The notes under the pieces were generated by a model. It was given only the letters and a program-made list of their open reading frames with translations, ran no database searches and was not told the DNA's origin. Shown here one piece after another: positions 27,117-34,056 of a stretch of 64,000 nucleotides of DNA; position 1 is the stretch's first letter; the number at the start of each line of letters is the position of its first letter. The DNA lies in assembly GCA_004213565.1 (NCBI GenBank), contig SHBB01000001.1, forward strand, positions 1 to 64,000, given 5' to 3'. Both the position numbers and the translations under genes were made by a program. The stretch is from Sandaracinaceae bacterium. GTDB lineage: Bacteria > Myxococcota_A > Polyangia > Polyangiales > Sandaracinaceae.

Positions 27117-28535
27117 TCATGCCTCGCGCGCCGTCGACGCGGGGGAGGCCTCGCGCTGGCCGCGGATTGAGTCGGCGAGCGCGCGCAGCCGGGGCCCCAC
27201 GCGGGTGGGGGGCGCGTCGAAGTCGTGCAGACGGCGCAGGCCCTCGGGGAGCGAGGCCAGTCCCTCCGCGCAGCGGGCGCGGGCCGCCGCGAGCGAGCGC
27301 GACGCCTCGTCCGCGACCAGCGCGCCGTCGCGCATCATCGGCACGAGCAGCGGCGCGCCGGAGGCGTCGGCGTCGGCGCGCTCGATCACGTCGTGCGACA
27401 GGGTCTGGCCGTCCATGTGCCGGAAGACCTGCTTGGCGCCCGGCCAGGTGACCTTGCCCTCGGCCAGCTTCATCACCGGGGTGGTCACCCCGCCCACCTC
27501 GCGCGCGACGAGCTTGTACACCCCGGAGAGCGAGGGCGCGTCCTTCGAGGTCACCAGCTCGGTGCCCACCCCGTAGCTGTCGATGGGAACGCCGGCGGCG
27601 CGCATGTCGGCGATCTTGTCCTCGTTGAGGTCGCCCGACGCGACGATCTTGGTCGCGGTCAGCCCGGCCTCGTCGAGGATCCCGCGGCAGCCGCGGGCCA
27701 GCGCCGCGAGGTCCCCCGAGTCGAGGCGCACCCCCTTCAGGTCTTCGCCCACCGCGGTCGCGCGGCGGCAGCCTCGCAGGGTGTCGTAGGTGTCGATCAG
27801 CAAGACGCAGTGCGCCGGGTACATCCCGTGGTAGGCGGCGAACGCGTCCTCTTCCCGGTCGAAGCTCATGATGAACGCGTGGGCCGCGGTGCCGCGCACG
27901 GGCACGCCGAGCTTCTGGCCCGCGAGCACGTTCGAGGTCCCGTCGAGCCCCGCGATCCAGCTCGCGCGGGTGGCGAGCATCGCGGCGCCGAAGCCGTGGG
28001 CGCGGCGCGGCCCGAAGTCGATCACCTGCGCGTCGCCCGCCGCGAGCCGAACCCGCGCCGCCTTGGAGGCGATCAGGGTCTGCGCGTTGATCGTCGCGAG
28101 CAGGTAGGTCTCGACCAGCTGCGCTTGCCAGAGCGGGGCCCGGATCCGGACGAGCGGCTCGTTCGGGAACGCGATGGTGCCCTCGGGCATCGCGTCGACG
28201 TCCCCGTTGAAGCGAAAGGCGCGCAGCTGCTCGAAGAAGCCCGCGTCCACGTTCGAGAACACCGGGAGCGCCCGCAGCCAGTCGATCTGCGCGCCCGTGA
28301 AGCGGAGGTCCCGGAGGTAGGCGAGCCCTTGCTCGAGCCCCGCTGCGACGAGGAAGCCGCGGAACGCGGGCAGCCGTCGCACGAAGAGCTCGAAGGTCGC
28401 GGTCACGTCCGGGTGGTGCGCCCGGTACGCGGCCATCATCGTCAGCTGGTAGAGGTCCGTCGCCAGCGCGAGGTCCGCGCTCTCGGGCAACAGGTGCTCC
28501 AGGGAGTGCTTCTCCAGGGATTGGGTGGGCTCCAT
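27117..28535 (-). CDS. pncB: Nicotinate phosphoribosyltransferase
   Basis: The 472-aa protein has the NAPRTase landmarks: TDLYQLTMMAAY near residue 27, GFLVAAGLEQGLAYL, and the phosphoribosyl-binding core IDFGPRRAHG. It also has GTSNVLAGQKLGVPVRGTAAHAF, where the H is the catalytic/phosphorylated histidine region, and GVRLDSGDL. The enzyme makes nicotinate mononucleotide from nicotinate and PRPP, the first step of NAD salvage. The next gene is the NrtR-like regulator, 7 bp after the stop. The ATG at 28535 has GGAG 6 nt upstream, and that ribosome-binding site lies inside a palindrome. Confidence 0.92.
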   Translation of the reverse strand: MEPTQSLEKHSLEHLLPESADLALATDLYQLTMMAAYRAHHPDVTATFELFVRRLPAFRGFLVAAGLEQGLAYLRDLRFTGAQIDWLRALPVFSNVDAGFFEQLRAFRFNGDVDAMPEGTIAFPNEPLVRIRAPLWQAQLVETYLLATINAQTLIASKAARVRLAAGDAQVIDFGPRRAHGFGAAMLATRASWIAGLDGTSNVLAGQKLGVPVRGTAAHAFIMSFDREEDAFAAYHGMYPAHCVLLIDTYDTLRGCRRATAVGEDLKGVRLDSGDLAALARGCRGILDEAGLTATKIVASGDLNEDKIADMRAAGVPIDSYGVGTELVTSKDAPSLSGVYKLVAREVGGVTTPVMKLAEGKVTWPGAKQVFRHMDGQTLSHDVIERADADASGAPLLVPMMRDGALVADEASRSLAAARARCAEGLASLPEGLRRLHDFDAPPTRVGPRLRALADSIRGQREASPASTAREA

Positions 28536-28557
28536 TAGTGTCTCCGCGACACATAAT
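28534..28557 (-). promoter_or_regulatory. Palindromic operator candidate (NrtR box) over the pncB start
   Basis: GTGTC (28538-28542) faces GACAC (28548-28552) across 5 bp, with AT-rich flanks ATTA and ATAAT, a pattern like known NrtR boxes. On the transcript the same bases form a GUGUC/GACAC hairpin whose loop holds GCGGA, part of the ribosome-binding site. Repression could therefore act at DNA level (NrtR), at translation, or both. Confidence 0.55.
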
Positions 28558-28571
28558 GGGCCTTCACCGGC

Positions 28572-29300
28572 TCAGATGCAACCGCCCTCGGGCACACACC
28601 ACTCGGCGGTGTCGATGCGCCGGCCCTGCGGAAGGACGACCAGCAGGAAGCGCCGCAGGTACACCAGCACGCCGTCGTCGCGCTTGATCGCGTAGCGCCA
28701 TGGGTAGGCCCGGGCGCAGAGGCGGGGCACGTTGCGGCCGAACGCGAAGCGCGTCTCGTAGACGAGCTGGGTGCGGCCGAACACGCCGACGATCTGCGCC
28801 TCCTCGGCGCGCACCTCGAAGACGTTCTCGCGCGGGATCGCGCCGGACGCGAGGTTGGCCTCGAGCAAGCCGCCGGCGTCGACGTCGAGCAGGTCGTCCA
28901 CGGGCAGCGCCTCGAACCCGCCGGTGTAGGTCTCGCCTTCGCCGCGCACGATGCGCTCGATGCCCAGCTGCACCGAGCCGCTCTCGGTCTCGGTCATGAA
29001 GATCAGGTCCCCCCGCTCGGGCGAGCCCGGCTCGAGCGGGGCGAAGCCGAAGTCGCGCTCGACCCGATCGGTCAGCCCGTCGCCGTCGGTGTCCACGAGC
29101 AGGGGATCGGTGCCCCACATCAGCTCGGTCCGGTCGCAGAGCCCGTCCCCGTCCGTGTCCGTGAAGTCGATGACCTCTCCGTCGACGACGGGACCGGCGT
29201 CACCCGGCGGAGGTGGGGGCGGGGTGTTGGAGCCGGGGCACCCGACGAGCGCGAGGCTCATCGCGATGGTGAGCGCTGAAAACCGGCGGTGCCCCTCCAC
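28572..29300 (-). CDS. Lipoprotein with thrombospondin-type-3-like Asp repeats
   Basis: The 242-aa product starts at GTG 29300. The signal peptide ends in lipobox ALVGC (Cys21), followed by a Pro-rich linker (TPPPPPPGDAG). Two calcium-binding loops follow: DTDGDGLCDRTE and DTDGDGLTDRVE. A globular domain then starts GDLIFMTETESGSVQLGIERI and has three cysteines near the C-terminus (LCARAY, EWCVPEGGCI). Its role is unknown; the loops suggest a Ca2+-stabilised surface protein. The loop-then-'GDLIF' arrangement mirrors the vWA lipoprotein at 20654-22285. Confidence 0.7.
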   Translation of the reverse strand: MEGHRRFSALTIAMSLALVGCPGSNTPPPPPPGDAGPVVDGEVIDFTDTDGDGLCDRTELMWGTDPLLVDTDGDGLTDRVERDFGFAPLEPGSPERGDLIFMTETESGSVQLGIERIVRGEGETYTGGFEALPVDDLLDVDAGGLLEANLASGAIPRENVFEVRAEEAQIVGVFGRTQLVYETRFAFGRNVPRLCARAYPWRYAIKRDDGVLVYLRRFLLVVLPQGRRIDTAEWCVPEGGCI

Positions 29301-29369
29301 GACCGCAGTCTAGCTCCATTCCTCGTGCCGCCAACGCTGGTTCCTGGTACCGGCGGCCCGAAGTGCGTT

Positions 29370-29544
29370 CCGGGTTTCGGCGAAGCCGAAGCCCGGGACG
29401 TCGAAGGGTCGACGGGACTGGATTGGGAGGGGGGGCCCCACGCGATTCACTCGCGTGGGGGGAGGGGCTGGGACAGCCCCTCCAAGGAAGAGCGGCCAGG
29501 ACTCGTGTGCCCGAAAGACGGAACGGTTTTCGGGCCGCGAGTCC
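29370..29544. repeat. Array of four consecutive perfect or near-perfect stem-loops in a divergent spacer
   Basis: The 307-bp gap between divergent genes (29301-29607) holds four hairpins. (1) 29370-29397: 12-bp stem with one T-G pair, GAA loop. (2) 29436-29460: CCCCACGCGA/TCGCGTGGGG, loop TTCAC. (3) 29461-29483: GGAGGGGCTG/CAGCCCCTCC, loop GGA. (4) 29499-29544: outer GGACTCG/CGAGTCC and inner CCCGAAA/TTTCGGG. Hairpins 2 and 3 abut exactly. No protein-coding signal fits. Candidates are a dispersed palindromic repeat (REP-like or MITE-like) or a structured RNA. Confidence 0.7.
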
Positions 29545-29607
29545 GAGCGGCAGGGCGAGTGTGCAGGCTCACGGGCAGCGGGTTGCCCGCGAGGCTAGAC
29601 CCCCTCC

Positions 29608-30459
29608 ATGGCATTGAACCCGGACGCCGCAGGGAAGAAGACCGAGCCGGTCGAGCATCCCTACGACTGGCAGGACGCGGCCCTCTACGCGCTCGGCATC
29701 GGCGCGAGCGCCGATCAGCTGGACTTCCTCTACGAGAAGCGAGGCCCGAAGGTCTTCCCGACCTTCGCCGTCGTGCCGGCCTTCGAGGTCAACCGCAAGC
29801 TCTTCGACGTCGTGGGCGGCGACCTCAGCGGCGTCGTGCACGGCGCCCAGAAGATCACGCTCCACGCACCCTTCCCGCCCAAGACGAAGCTCGTCACGGT
29901 CGGGGAGGTGGTCGGCGTCTACGACCTCAAGCGCATGGCGCAGTCCGTGGTCCGCACCGAGACGCGCGACGGCGACGGAACCCTGCTCGCCGAGACCGAG
30001 TGGACGATCATGTACCTCAAGGACGGCGGCTACGGCGGCGAGGCCCCGCCCCGCTCGCCCAAGATCCGTCCCCCCGAGCGCGAGGCCGACTGGCGCGTCG
30101 AGGGCGCGACCTCGGCCGAGCAGGCCATCCTGTATCGGCTCGGCGGCCACGACTACAACCCGCTCCACATCGACCCCGAGGCGGCGATGAAGGCGGAGAA
30201 GGTCACGCAGGGCCGCCCCATCCTCCATGGGCTCTGCACCTACGGCTACATCGGCCGCGCCATCCTCGAGCAGGAGTGCGGCGGCGACCCGTCCAAGCTG
30301 AAGACCTTCTACGGGCGCTTCAGCAAGCCCATCTGGCCGGGCGAGACCATCGTCACCGAGGGCTGGCGCGAGGACGGCCGCGTGGTCGTGCGCGCTTCGA
30401 CCCTGGAGCGGCCCGACGAGCACATCTTCACCAACGCATACGCCGAAATTTCTGGCTGA
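29608..30459 (+). CDS. MaoC-type enoyl-CoA hydratase 2
   Basis: The 283-aa double-hotdog protein is the length of hydratase-2 domains. The N-terminal hotdog contains YDWQDAALYALGIGA and LYEKRGPKVFPTFAVV. The catalytic (R)-hydratase signature YRLGGHDYNPLHIDPE lies near residue 178-193, followed by RPILHGLCTYG. In the signature, Asp and His act on the enoyl-CoA. The reaction is hydration of trans-2-enoyl-CoA to (R)-3-hydroxyacyl-CoA, or dehydration in the other direction. It is followed 12 bp later by a thiolase, so the pair probably handles the same acyl-CoA intermediates. Confidence 0.88.
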   Translation: MALNPDAAGKKTEPVEHPYDWQDAALYALGIGASADQLDFLYEKRGPKVFPTFAVVPAFEVNRKLFDVVGGDLSGVVHGAQKITLHAPFPPKTKLVTVGEVVGVYDLKRMAQSVVRTETRDGDGTLLAETEWTIMYLKDGGYGGEAPPRSPKIRPPEREADWRVEGATSAEQAILYRLGGHDYNPLHIDPEAAMKAEKVTQGRPILHGLCTYGYIGRAILEQECGGDPSKLKTFYGRFSKPIWPGETIVTEGWREDGRVVVRASTLERPDEHIFTNAYAEISG

Positions 30460-30471
30460 TCGGAGACCCCC

Positions 30472-31665
30472 ATGAAGAAGCTGAACGAAGAGATCTGGAT
30501 CGTCGCCGCCAAGCGCACCGCCTTCGGTGCGATGAACGGCGCCCTCGAAGGCGTCAGCGCCATCGACCTCGGCGTGCACGCCGCCAAGGCCGCGCTCGCG
30601 CAGAGCGGCCTCGAGCCGAACGAGATCGACCACGTGGTCTTCGGCAACGTGCAGCAGACGAGCCCCGACGCGATCTACATGGCGCGGCACGTCGGCCTGA
30701 AGAGCGGCCTGCCCATCGAGACGCCCGCGCTGACCGTGAACCGCCTCTGCGGCTCGGGCTTCCAGTCGGTCGTCAACGCAGCGCAGGACATCTTGCTCGG
30801 TGACGCGAAGGCGGTCCTCTGCGGCGGCACGGAGAACATGTCGCAGGCGCCGCACAGCATGTGGGGCCTCCGCAAGGGAGCGCGCTTCGGCAAGCCGCCC
30901 GAGATGGTCGACACCCTCTGGGCCTCGCTCACCGACAGCTACTGCAACACGCCCATGGCGGTCACGGCGGAGAACCTCTCCGAGAAGTACGGGATCAGCC
31001 GCGAGGACTGCGACACCTTCGCCCTGAAGAGCCAGCAGCGCTGGGCCGCGGCCCAGGAGAACGGCGCGTTCGCGGACGAGATGGTCCCGATCGAGCTGAA
31101 GACCCGCAAGGGCCCCGTCACCGTCGACAAGGACGAGCACCCGCGTCCGCAGACGACGATGGAGATCCTCGCCAAGCTCCCGCCCGTCTTCAAGAAGGAC
31201 GGCGTGGTCACGGCCGGCAACGCCTCGGGCATCTGCGACGGCGCCGCGGCGCTCGTCGTGTGCAGCGGCAGCTGGGCCAAGGAGCGCGGGCTGAAGCCGC
31301 TCGCCAAGCTCCTGCAGTGGGGCATCGCCGGCGTGGAGCCGACCCTCATGGGCATCGGCCCTGCGCCCGCCATCCGCTCCGCGCTCGAGCGCGCGGGCCT
31401 CGAGCAGAGCCAGATCGACTGGTTCGACATCAACGAGGCGTTCGCCGCGCAGTGGCTCGCCGTCCAGAAGGAGCTCGACCTGCCCGAGGAGAAGAGCAAC
31501 CCGAATGGCGGCGCGGTCGCCCTCGGTCACCCGCTCGGCGCGACGGGCGCGCGCATCACCACCAACCTCGTCTACCAGCTCCAGCGCACCGACAAGCAGC
31601 TGGCCGTCGGCTCGGCCTGCATCGGCGGCGGTCAGGGCATCGCGCTCGTGCTCGAGCGCGCCTGA
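30472..31665 (+). CDS. Thiolase (acetyl-CoA C-acyltransferase)
   Basis: The 397-aa enzyme has every thiolase landmark. The nucleophilic C93 lies in NRLCGSGFQSV, H353 in GGAVALGHPLGATGARI, and the second catalytic C383 in SACIGGGQG. The length is standard. It catalyses thiolytic cleavage of 3-ketoacyl-CoA or the reverse Claisen condensation of two acetyl-CoA. It shares a transcript with the hydratase 12 bp upstream. No hydroxyacyl-CoA dehydrogenase is in this operon, so full beta-oxidation would need genes elsewhere. A strong terminator-like hairpin follows. Confidence 0.92.
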   Translation: MKKLNEEIWIVAAKRTAFGAMNGALEGVSAIDLGVHAAKAALAQSGLEPNEIDHVVFGNVQQTSPDAIYMARHVGLKSGLPIETPALTVNRLCGSGFQSVVNAAQDILLGDAKAVLCGGTENMSQAPHSMWGLRKGARFGKPPEMVDTLWASLTDSYCNTPMAVTAENLSEKYGISREDCDTFALKSQQRWAAAQENGAFADEMVPIELKTRKGPVTVDKDEHPRPQTTMEILAKLPPVFKKDGVVTAGNASGICDGAAALVVCSGSWAKERGLKPLAKLLQWGIAGVEPTLMGIGPAPAIRSALERAGLEQSQIDWFDINEAFAAQWLAVQKELDLPEEKSNPNGGAVALGHPLGATGARITTNLVYQLQRTDKQLAVGSACIGGGQGIALVLERA

Positions 31666-31720
31666 GCGGCGCGCGTGACGCCTCGCACTTTCGCCCACCC
31701 CGATCTGGTGTGAAACTGAG

Positions 31721-31760
31721 AGGGTCTCGCGCAGCGGCGCGGGGCCCTTTCGCCTTTTCA
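31721..31760 (+). terminator. Terminator after the thiolase gene (or leader hairpin of the next gene)
   Basis: GGGTCTCGCGC (31722-31732) pairs with GCGCGGGGCCC (31737-31747), an 11-bp stem with two G-T pairs and an AGCG loop. It is followed by TTTCGCCTTTT. It lies 56 bp after the thiolase stop and 26 bp before the next start, so an attenuator role is possible. Confidence 0.65.
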
Positions 31761-31785
31761 GGGCCTGCAAGCTGAAGGACAGCCG

Positions 31786-33051
31786 ATGACCGACACCACG
31801 CGCGCGGGCGAGATCGACGACAGCGACGTCTCGCAGCTCATCTACGACTGGAACTCCAAGCGCTACCGCGGACCGGTCATCGCCAACCGCGCCTTCGAGC
31901 TGCACGACGAGACCCTCCGCGACGGCATCCAGAACCCGTCGGTGGTGGACCCGGAGATCGAGGACAAGCTCGAGATCCTCCACATGCTCGAGGAGATCGG
32001 CGTCGACACCATCGACGTCGGCCTGCCCGGGGCCGGACAGCGCGCGTTCAACGACGTGCTGCGCCTCTGCCGCGAGATCGCCGACCAGAAGATGAACATC
32101 CGGCCCACCTGCGCCGGGCGCACGCTCGTGCAGGACATCGCGCCGATGGTCGAGGTCAGCCAGCGCGCGGGCCTGCCGATCGAGGTGATGACCTTCATCG
32201 GCTCCTCACCCATCCGCGGGCTGGCCGAGGACTGGTCGGTGGAGCTCATCCGCCGCCGCTCGGTCGAGGCCATCGCGTTCGGCGTCAAGGAGGGCCTGCC
32301 CGTCAACTACGTCACCGAGGACACCACCCGCTCTCGCCCCGACGTGCTCTGGGAGCTCTTCCGCGCCGCCATCGACCACGGCGCCTCGCGCCTGACCCTC
32401 TGCGACACCGTCGGCCACGTCACGCCGGACGGGGTGCGCAACCTGGTCCAGTTCACGCGGCACCTCATCGACGCCTCGGGCGCGGAGGTGGGCGTCGACT
32501 GGCACGGGCACAACGACCGCGGCCTCGGGGTGGTCAACGCGATCTGGGCCCTCGAGTTCGGCGCCGACCGCACCCACGGCACCATCCTCGGCATCGGCGA
32601 GCGGGTGGGGAACGCGTCGCTCGACCAGATCCTGGTCAACCTCAAGCTCCTGGGGGTGCTCGGGGACCGGGACCTCACCAAGCTGAACGCGCTCTGCGAG
32701 AAGGTCGCGACGTCGACCGAGTTCCCCATCCCGATCAACTACCCGGTCTTCGGCGAGGACGCGTTCCGCACCGGCACGGGCGTGCACGCGGCGGCCATCA
32801 TCAAGGCGATGGAGAAGGGCGACGCCTTCCTCGCCGACCACGTCTACTCGGGCGTGCCCGCCGGTGACTTCGGGCGGGAGCAGGAGATCGGGATCGGCCC
32901 GATGAGCGGGATCAGCAATGTCCGCTTCTGGTGTCGCAAGCGCGACGTCGAGCCGACCGAAGCCATCACCCAGGCGATCCTGGCCAAGGCCAAGGAGAGC
33001 AAGCGGCTGATGACGGACGAAGAGATCCACGCGGTCATCGCGAGCTGCTGA
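31786..33051 (+). CDS. DRE-TIM metallolyase of the 2-isopropylmalate/homocitrate synthase group
   Basis: The 421-aa protein has the HMGL/LeuA-type barrel. FELHDETLRDGIQNPS (D-R/E region near 39-54) supplies the metal-binding Asp and catalytic Arg, and DWHGHNDRGLG (near 231-240) supplies metal-binding His residues. GIGERVGNASLDQ (near 265) and a conserved His in GTGVHAAAI near 327 follow. It lacks the C-terminal allosteric domain (about 130 aa) of full-length LeuA/CimA, so leucine feedback is unlikely. It would condense acetyl-CoA with a 2-keto acid, but the keto acid (isovalerate, pyruvate, glutarate or oxaloacetate) cannot be read from the motifs. AAGGA lies upstream. Confidence 0.8.
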   Translation: MTDTTRAGEIDDSDVSQLIYDWNSKRYRGPVIANRAFELHDETLRDGIQNPSVVDPEIEDKLEILHMLEEIGVDTIDVGLPGAGQRAFNDVLRLCREIADQKMNIRPTCAGRTLVQDIAPMVEVSQRAGLPIEVMTFIGSSPIRGLAEDWSVELIRRRSVEAIAFGVKEGLPVNYVTEDTTRSRPDVLWELFRAAIDHGASRLTLCDTVGHVTPDGVRNLVQFTRHLIDASGAEVGVDWHGHNDRGLGVVNAIWALEFGADRTHGTILGIGERVGNASLDQILVNLKLLGVLGDRDLTKLNALCEKVATSTEFPIPINYPVFGEDAFRTGTGVHAAAIIKAMEKGDAFLADHVYSGVPAGDFGREQEIGIGPMSGISNVRFWCRKRDVEPTEAITQAILAKAKESKRLMTDEEIHAVIASC

Positions 33052-33463
33052 TCCCCATCGCCGAGTCTGGATAGTGGCTCAGCGCCACGAGGGTCCCCTC
33101 CGGATCACGGGCATACAGCGTGAACTCGGATTCACGCTCGACCGGGTGTCCAGCCGCCTCGAGCCGGCCTCGCCAGTGTTCCCGGTCTCGAGACGCGATC
33201 TGGAGCGCCAGGCAGTGCAACCCGGGTGCGCTGTCGTGACGTGGCGCCCCACCCGGCACTTCCTCCACGGCCAGGAACGCACGCTCTCCGTGGAGGGCCC
33301 CCATCGCGAGCCACACCGAGCGCAGGGTGCCGTCGTCCCGGAGCCAGCGGCGGAGCTCCTCCAGCCCCAGGACATCACGGTAGAAGGCGAGGGCGGCCGG
33401 GACGTCGCGGACGCAGACGGCCACGTGGTGGACCGGACCGGGTCGCTTGGGTGGCGCAGGCAT
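33035..33463 (-). CDS. VOC-family (glyoxalase/dioxygenase-like) protein
   Basis: The 142-aa protein has AGGAG upstream of its ATG. It shows the VOC start VHHVAVCVRDVPAALAFYRDVLGLEEL and the second module GLHCLALQIASRDREHWRGRLEAAG ending FTLYARDPEGTLVALSHY. The expected metal ligands are the first His (H12/H13) and a Glu in DPEG. VOC proteins include glyoxalase I, fosfomycin-resistance enzymes and dioxygenases; the activity is unknown here. It converges on the LeuA-like gene and overlaps its 3' end by 17 bp. The sRNA pair is divergent upstream. Confidence 0.8.
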   Translation of the reverse strand: MPAPPKRPGPVHHVAVCVRDVPAALAFYRDVLGLEELRRWLRDDGTLRSVWLAMGALHGERAFLAVEEVPGGAPRHDSAPGLHCLALQIASRDREHWRGRLEAAGHPVERESEFTLYARDPEGTLVALSHYPDSAMGISSSR

Positions 33464-33573
33464 GGGCGGGTCTCCTTTCGGATCTGCAAGCCCGCGCTTT
33501 CACGGTTGAGGGGAGAGCGGGGCGCAGCGCCTGGGATCCTCCCACGAAGGCGCGCCGGGTGGCAGCCACGCGC

Positions 33574-33590
33574 TTGGCACGACGCTCGCT
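33574..33590 (+). promoter_or_regulatory. Sigma54-like -24/-12 promoter of candidate sRNA A
   Basis: TTGGCACG-N4-TCGCT matches the sigma54 (RpoN) consensus TTGGCACG-N4-TTGC(T/A) with one mismatch at -14. Counting 12 bp from the -12 C (33589) puts the start at about 33601, three bases before the first hairpin arm. Confidence 0.65.
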
Positions 33591-33600
33591 ACGGTGGTGG

Positions 33601-33713
33601 GCAGACATGACACCAAGGCGGGCGATTGCCCCCCCGACCGCCCGCCCGAGTCATGTCGATCTTCCACGACCCCGGCGCAACTCCCCCCCACGCGCCGGGG
33701 TCGTGATCTTTGA
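33601..33713 (+). ncRNA. Candidate small RNA A: two hairpins with C7 loops
   Basis: From the predicted start at 33601, hairpin 1 has an outer 8-bp stem (GACATGAC 33604-33611 / GTCATGTC 33650-33657) and an inner stem (GGCGGGCG 33617-33624 / CGCCCGCC 33639-33646). Its 14-nt loop contains seven C. After a 7-nt linker (GATCTTC), hairpin 2 has a perfect 14-bp stem (33665-33678 / 33692-33705) and a 13-nt loop with seven C. The tail ATCTTTGATCT is only weakly terminator-like. No ribosome-binding site or coding frame fits. Exposed C runs could pair with G-rich Shine-Dalgarno sequences. From memory, the Myxococcus developmental sRNA Pxr is also about 0.1 kb and carries a seven-C run; direct homology is unproven. 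Confidence 0.7.
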
Positions 33714-33732
33714 TCTCCGCGCACGCGCGGCT

Positions 33733-33765
33733 CCCATTCTGAAACGCGCGGGTTTCAAGAATGGG
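33733..33765. repeat. Strong hairpin between the two sRNA copies
   Basis: CCCATTCT-GAAAC (33733-33745) pairs with GTTTC-A-AGAATGGG (33752-33765) around a GCGCGG loop: 13 bp with a single bulged A. A further small palindrome, ATGACG/CGTCAT, follows. It has no T-tract on either strand. It may be a third stem of a longer RNA A, or an unrelated palindrome. Confidence 0.55.
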
Positions 33766-33818
33766 GAAGATGACGGGCGTCATGTGCCTGTTCCCGCGGG
33801 AATCCCCGGGGCCGCTGG

Positions 33819-33835
33819 TTGGCACGCCCATCGCT
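33819..33835 (+). promoter_or_regulatory. Sigma54-like -24/-12 promoter of candidate sRNA B
   Basis: TTGGCACG-N4-TCGCT is identical in its conserved positions to the element before sRNA A. Only the four spacer bases differ (CCCA instead of ACGC). The predicted start is about 33846, one base before the first hairpin arm. Confidence 0.65.
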
Positions 33836-33845
33836 AAGTCAGAGG

Positions 33846-33961
33846 GTGACATGGCGATGAGGCCGGCGGCGTAGCCCCCCCTTTGCCGCTCGCCCGTCAT
33901 GTCAATCTCTGGCGGCCTCGGTGCAATCCCCCCCCAACGCACCGAGGCCGCCTTCTTTTTT
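33846..33961 (+). ncRNA. Candidate small RNA B: paralogue of A, with a clear terminator
   Basis: Hairpin 1 has outer arms TGACATG (33847-33853) and CATGTCA (33898-33904) and an inner stem GCGGC/GCCGC (33866-33870 / 33885-33889). Its 14-nt loop contains seven C. After the linker ATCTCT, hairpin 2 has a perfect 14-bp stem (33911-33924 / 33939-33952), a 14-nt loop with eight C, and TTCTTTTTT. This is a textbook intrinsic terminator ending at about 116 nt. Compared with A, the stem sequences differ but pairing is kept, while loops and the CATGTCRATCT joint are conserved. Such compensatory change supports a selected RNA structure. Confidence 0.75.
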
Positions 33962-34056
33962 GTCCGGCGCGCGTGCCGCTGCATCGATCCGAGGACCGGC
34001 TTCGTTCGTTTGACGGAGCGCGGGGAGAGGTCGAGACTCGGAGCCCGCGAGGTGCC

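Noticed and set aside
29289-30803. Plus-strand open frame of 504 codons across the hairpin array
   Set aside because: It overlaps the hydratase and thiolase genes in another frame and has an Arg-rich random-like translation. It opens only because stops are rare at this GC content.
33661-33961. Reading the C-loop hairpins as ordinary terminators only
   Set aside because: A simple terminator pair would not explain two hairpins per unit, identical promoter-like elements, conserved loops with covarying stems, and the conserved joint. Unit B's last hairpin probably does double as its terminator.
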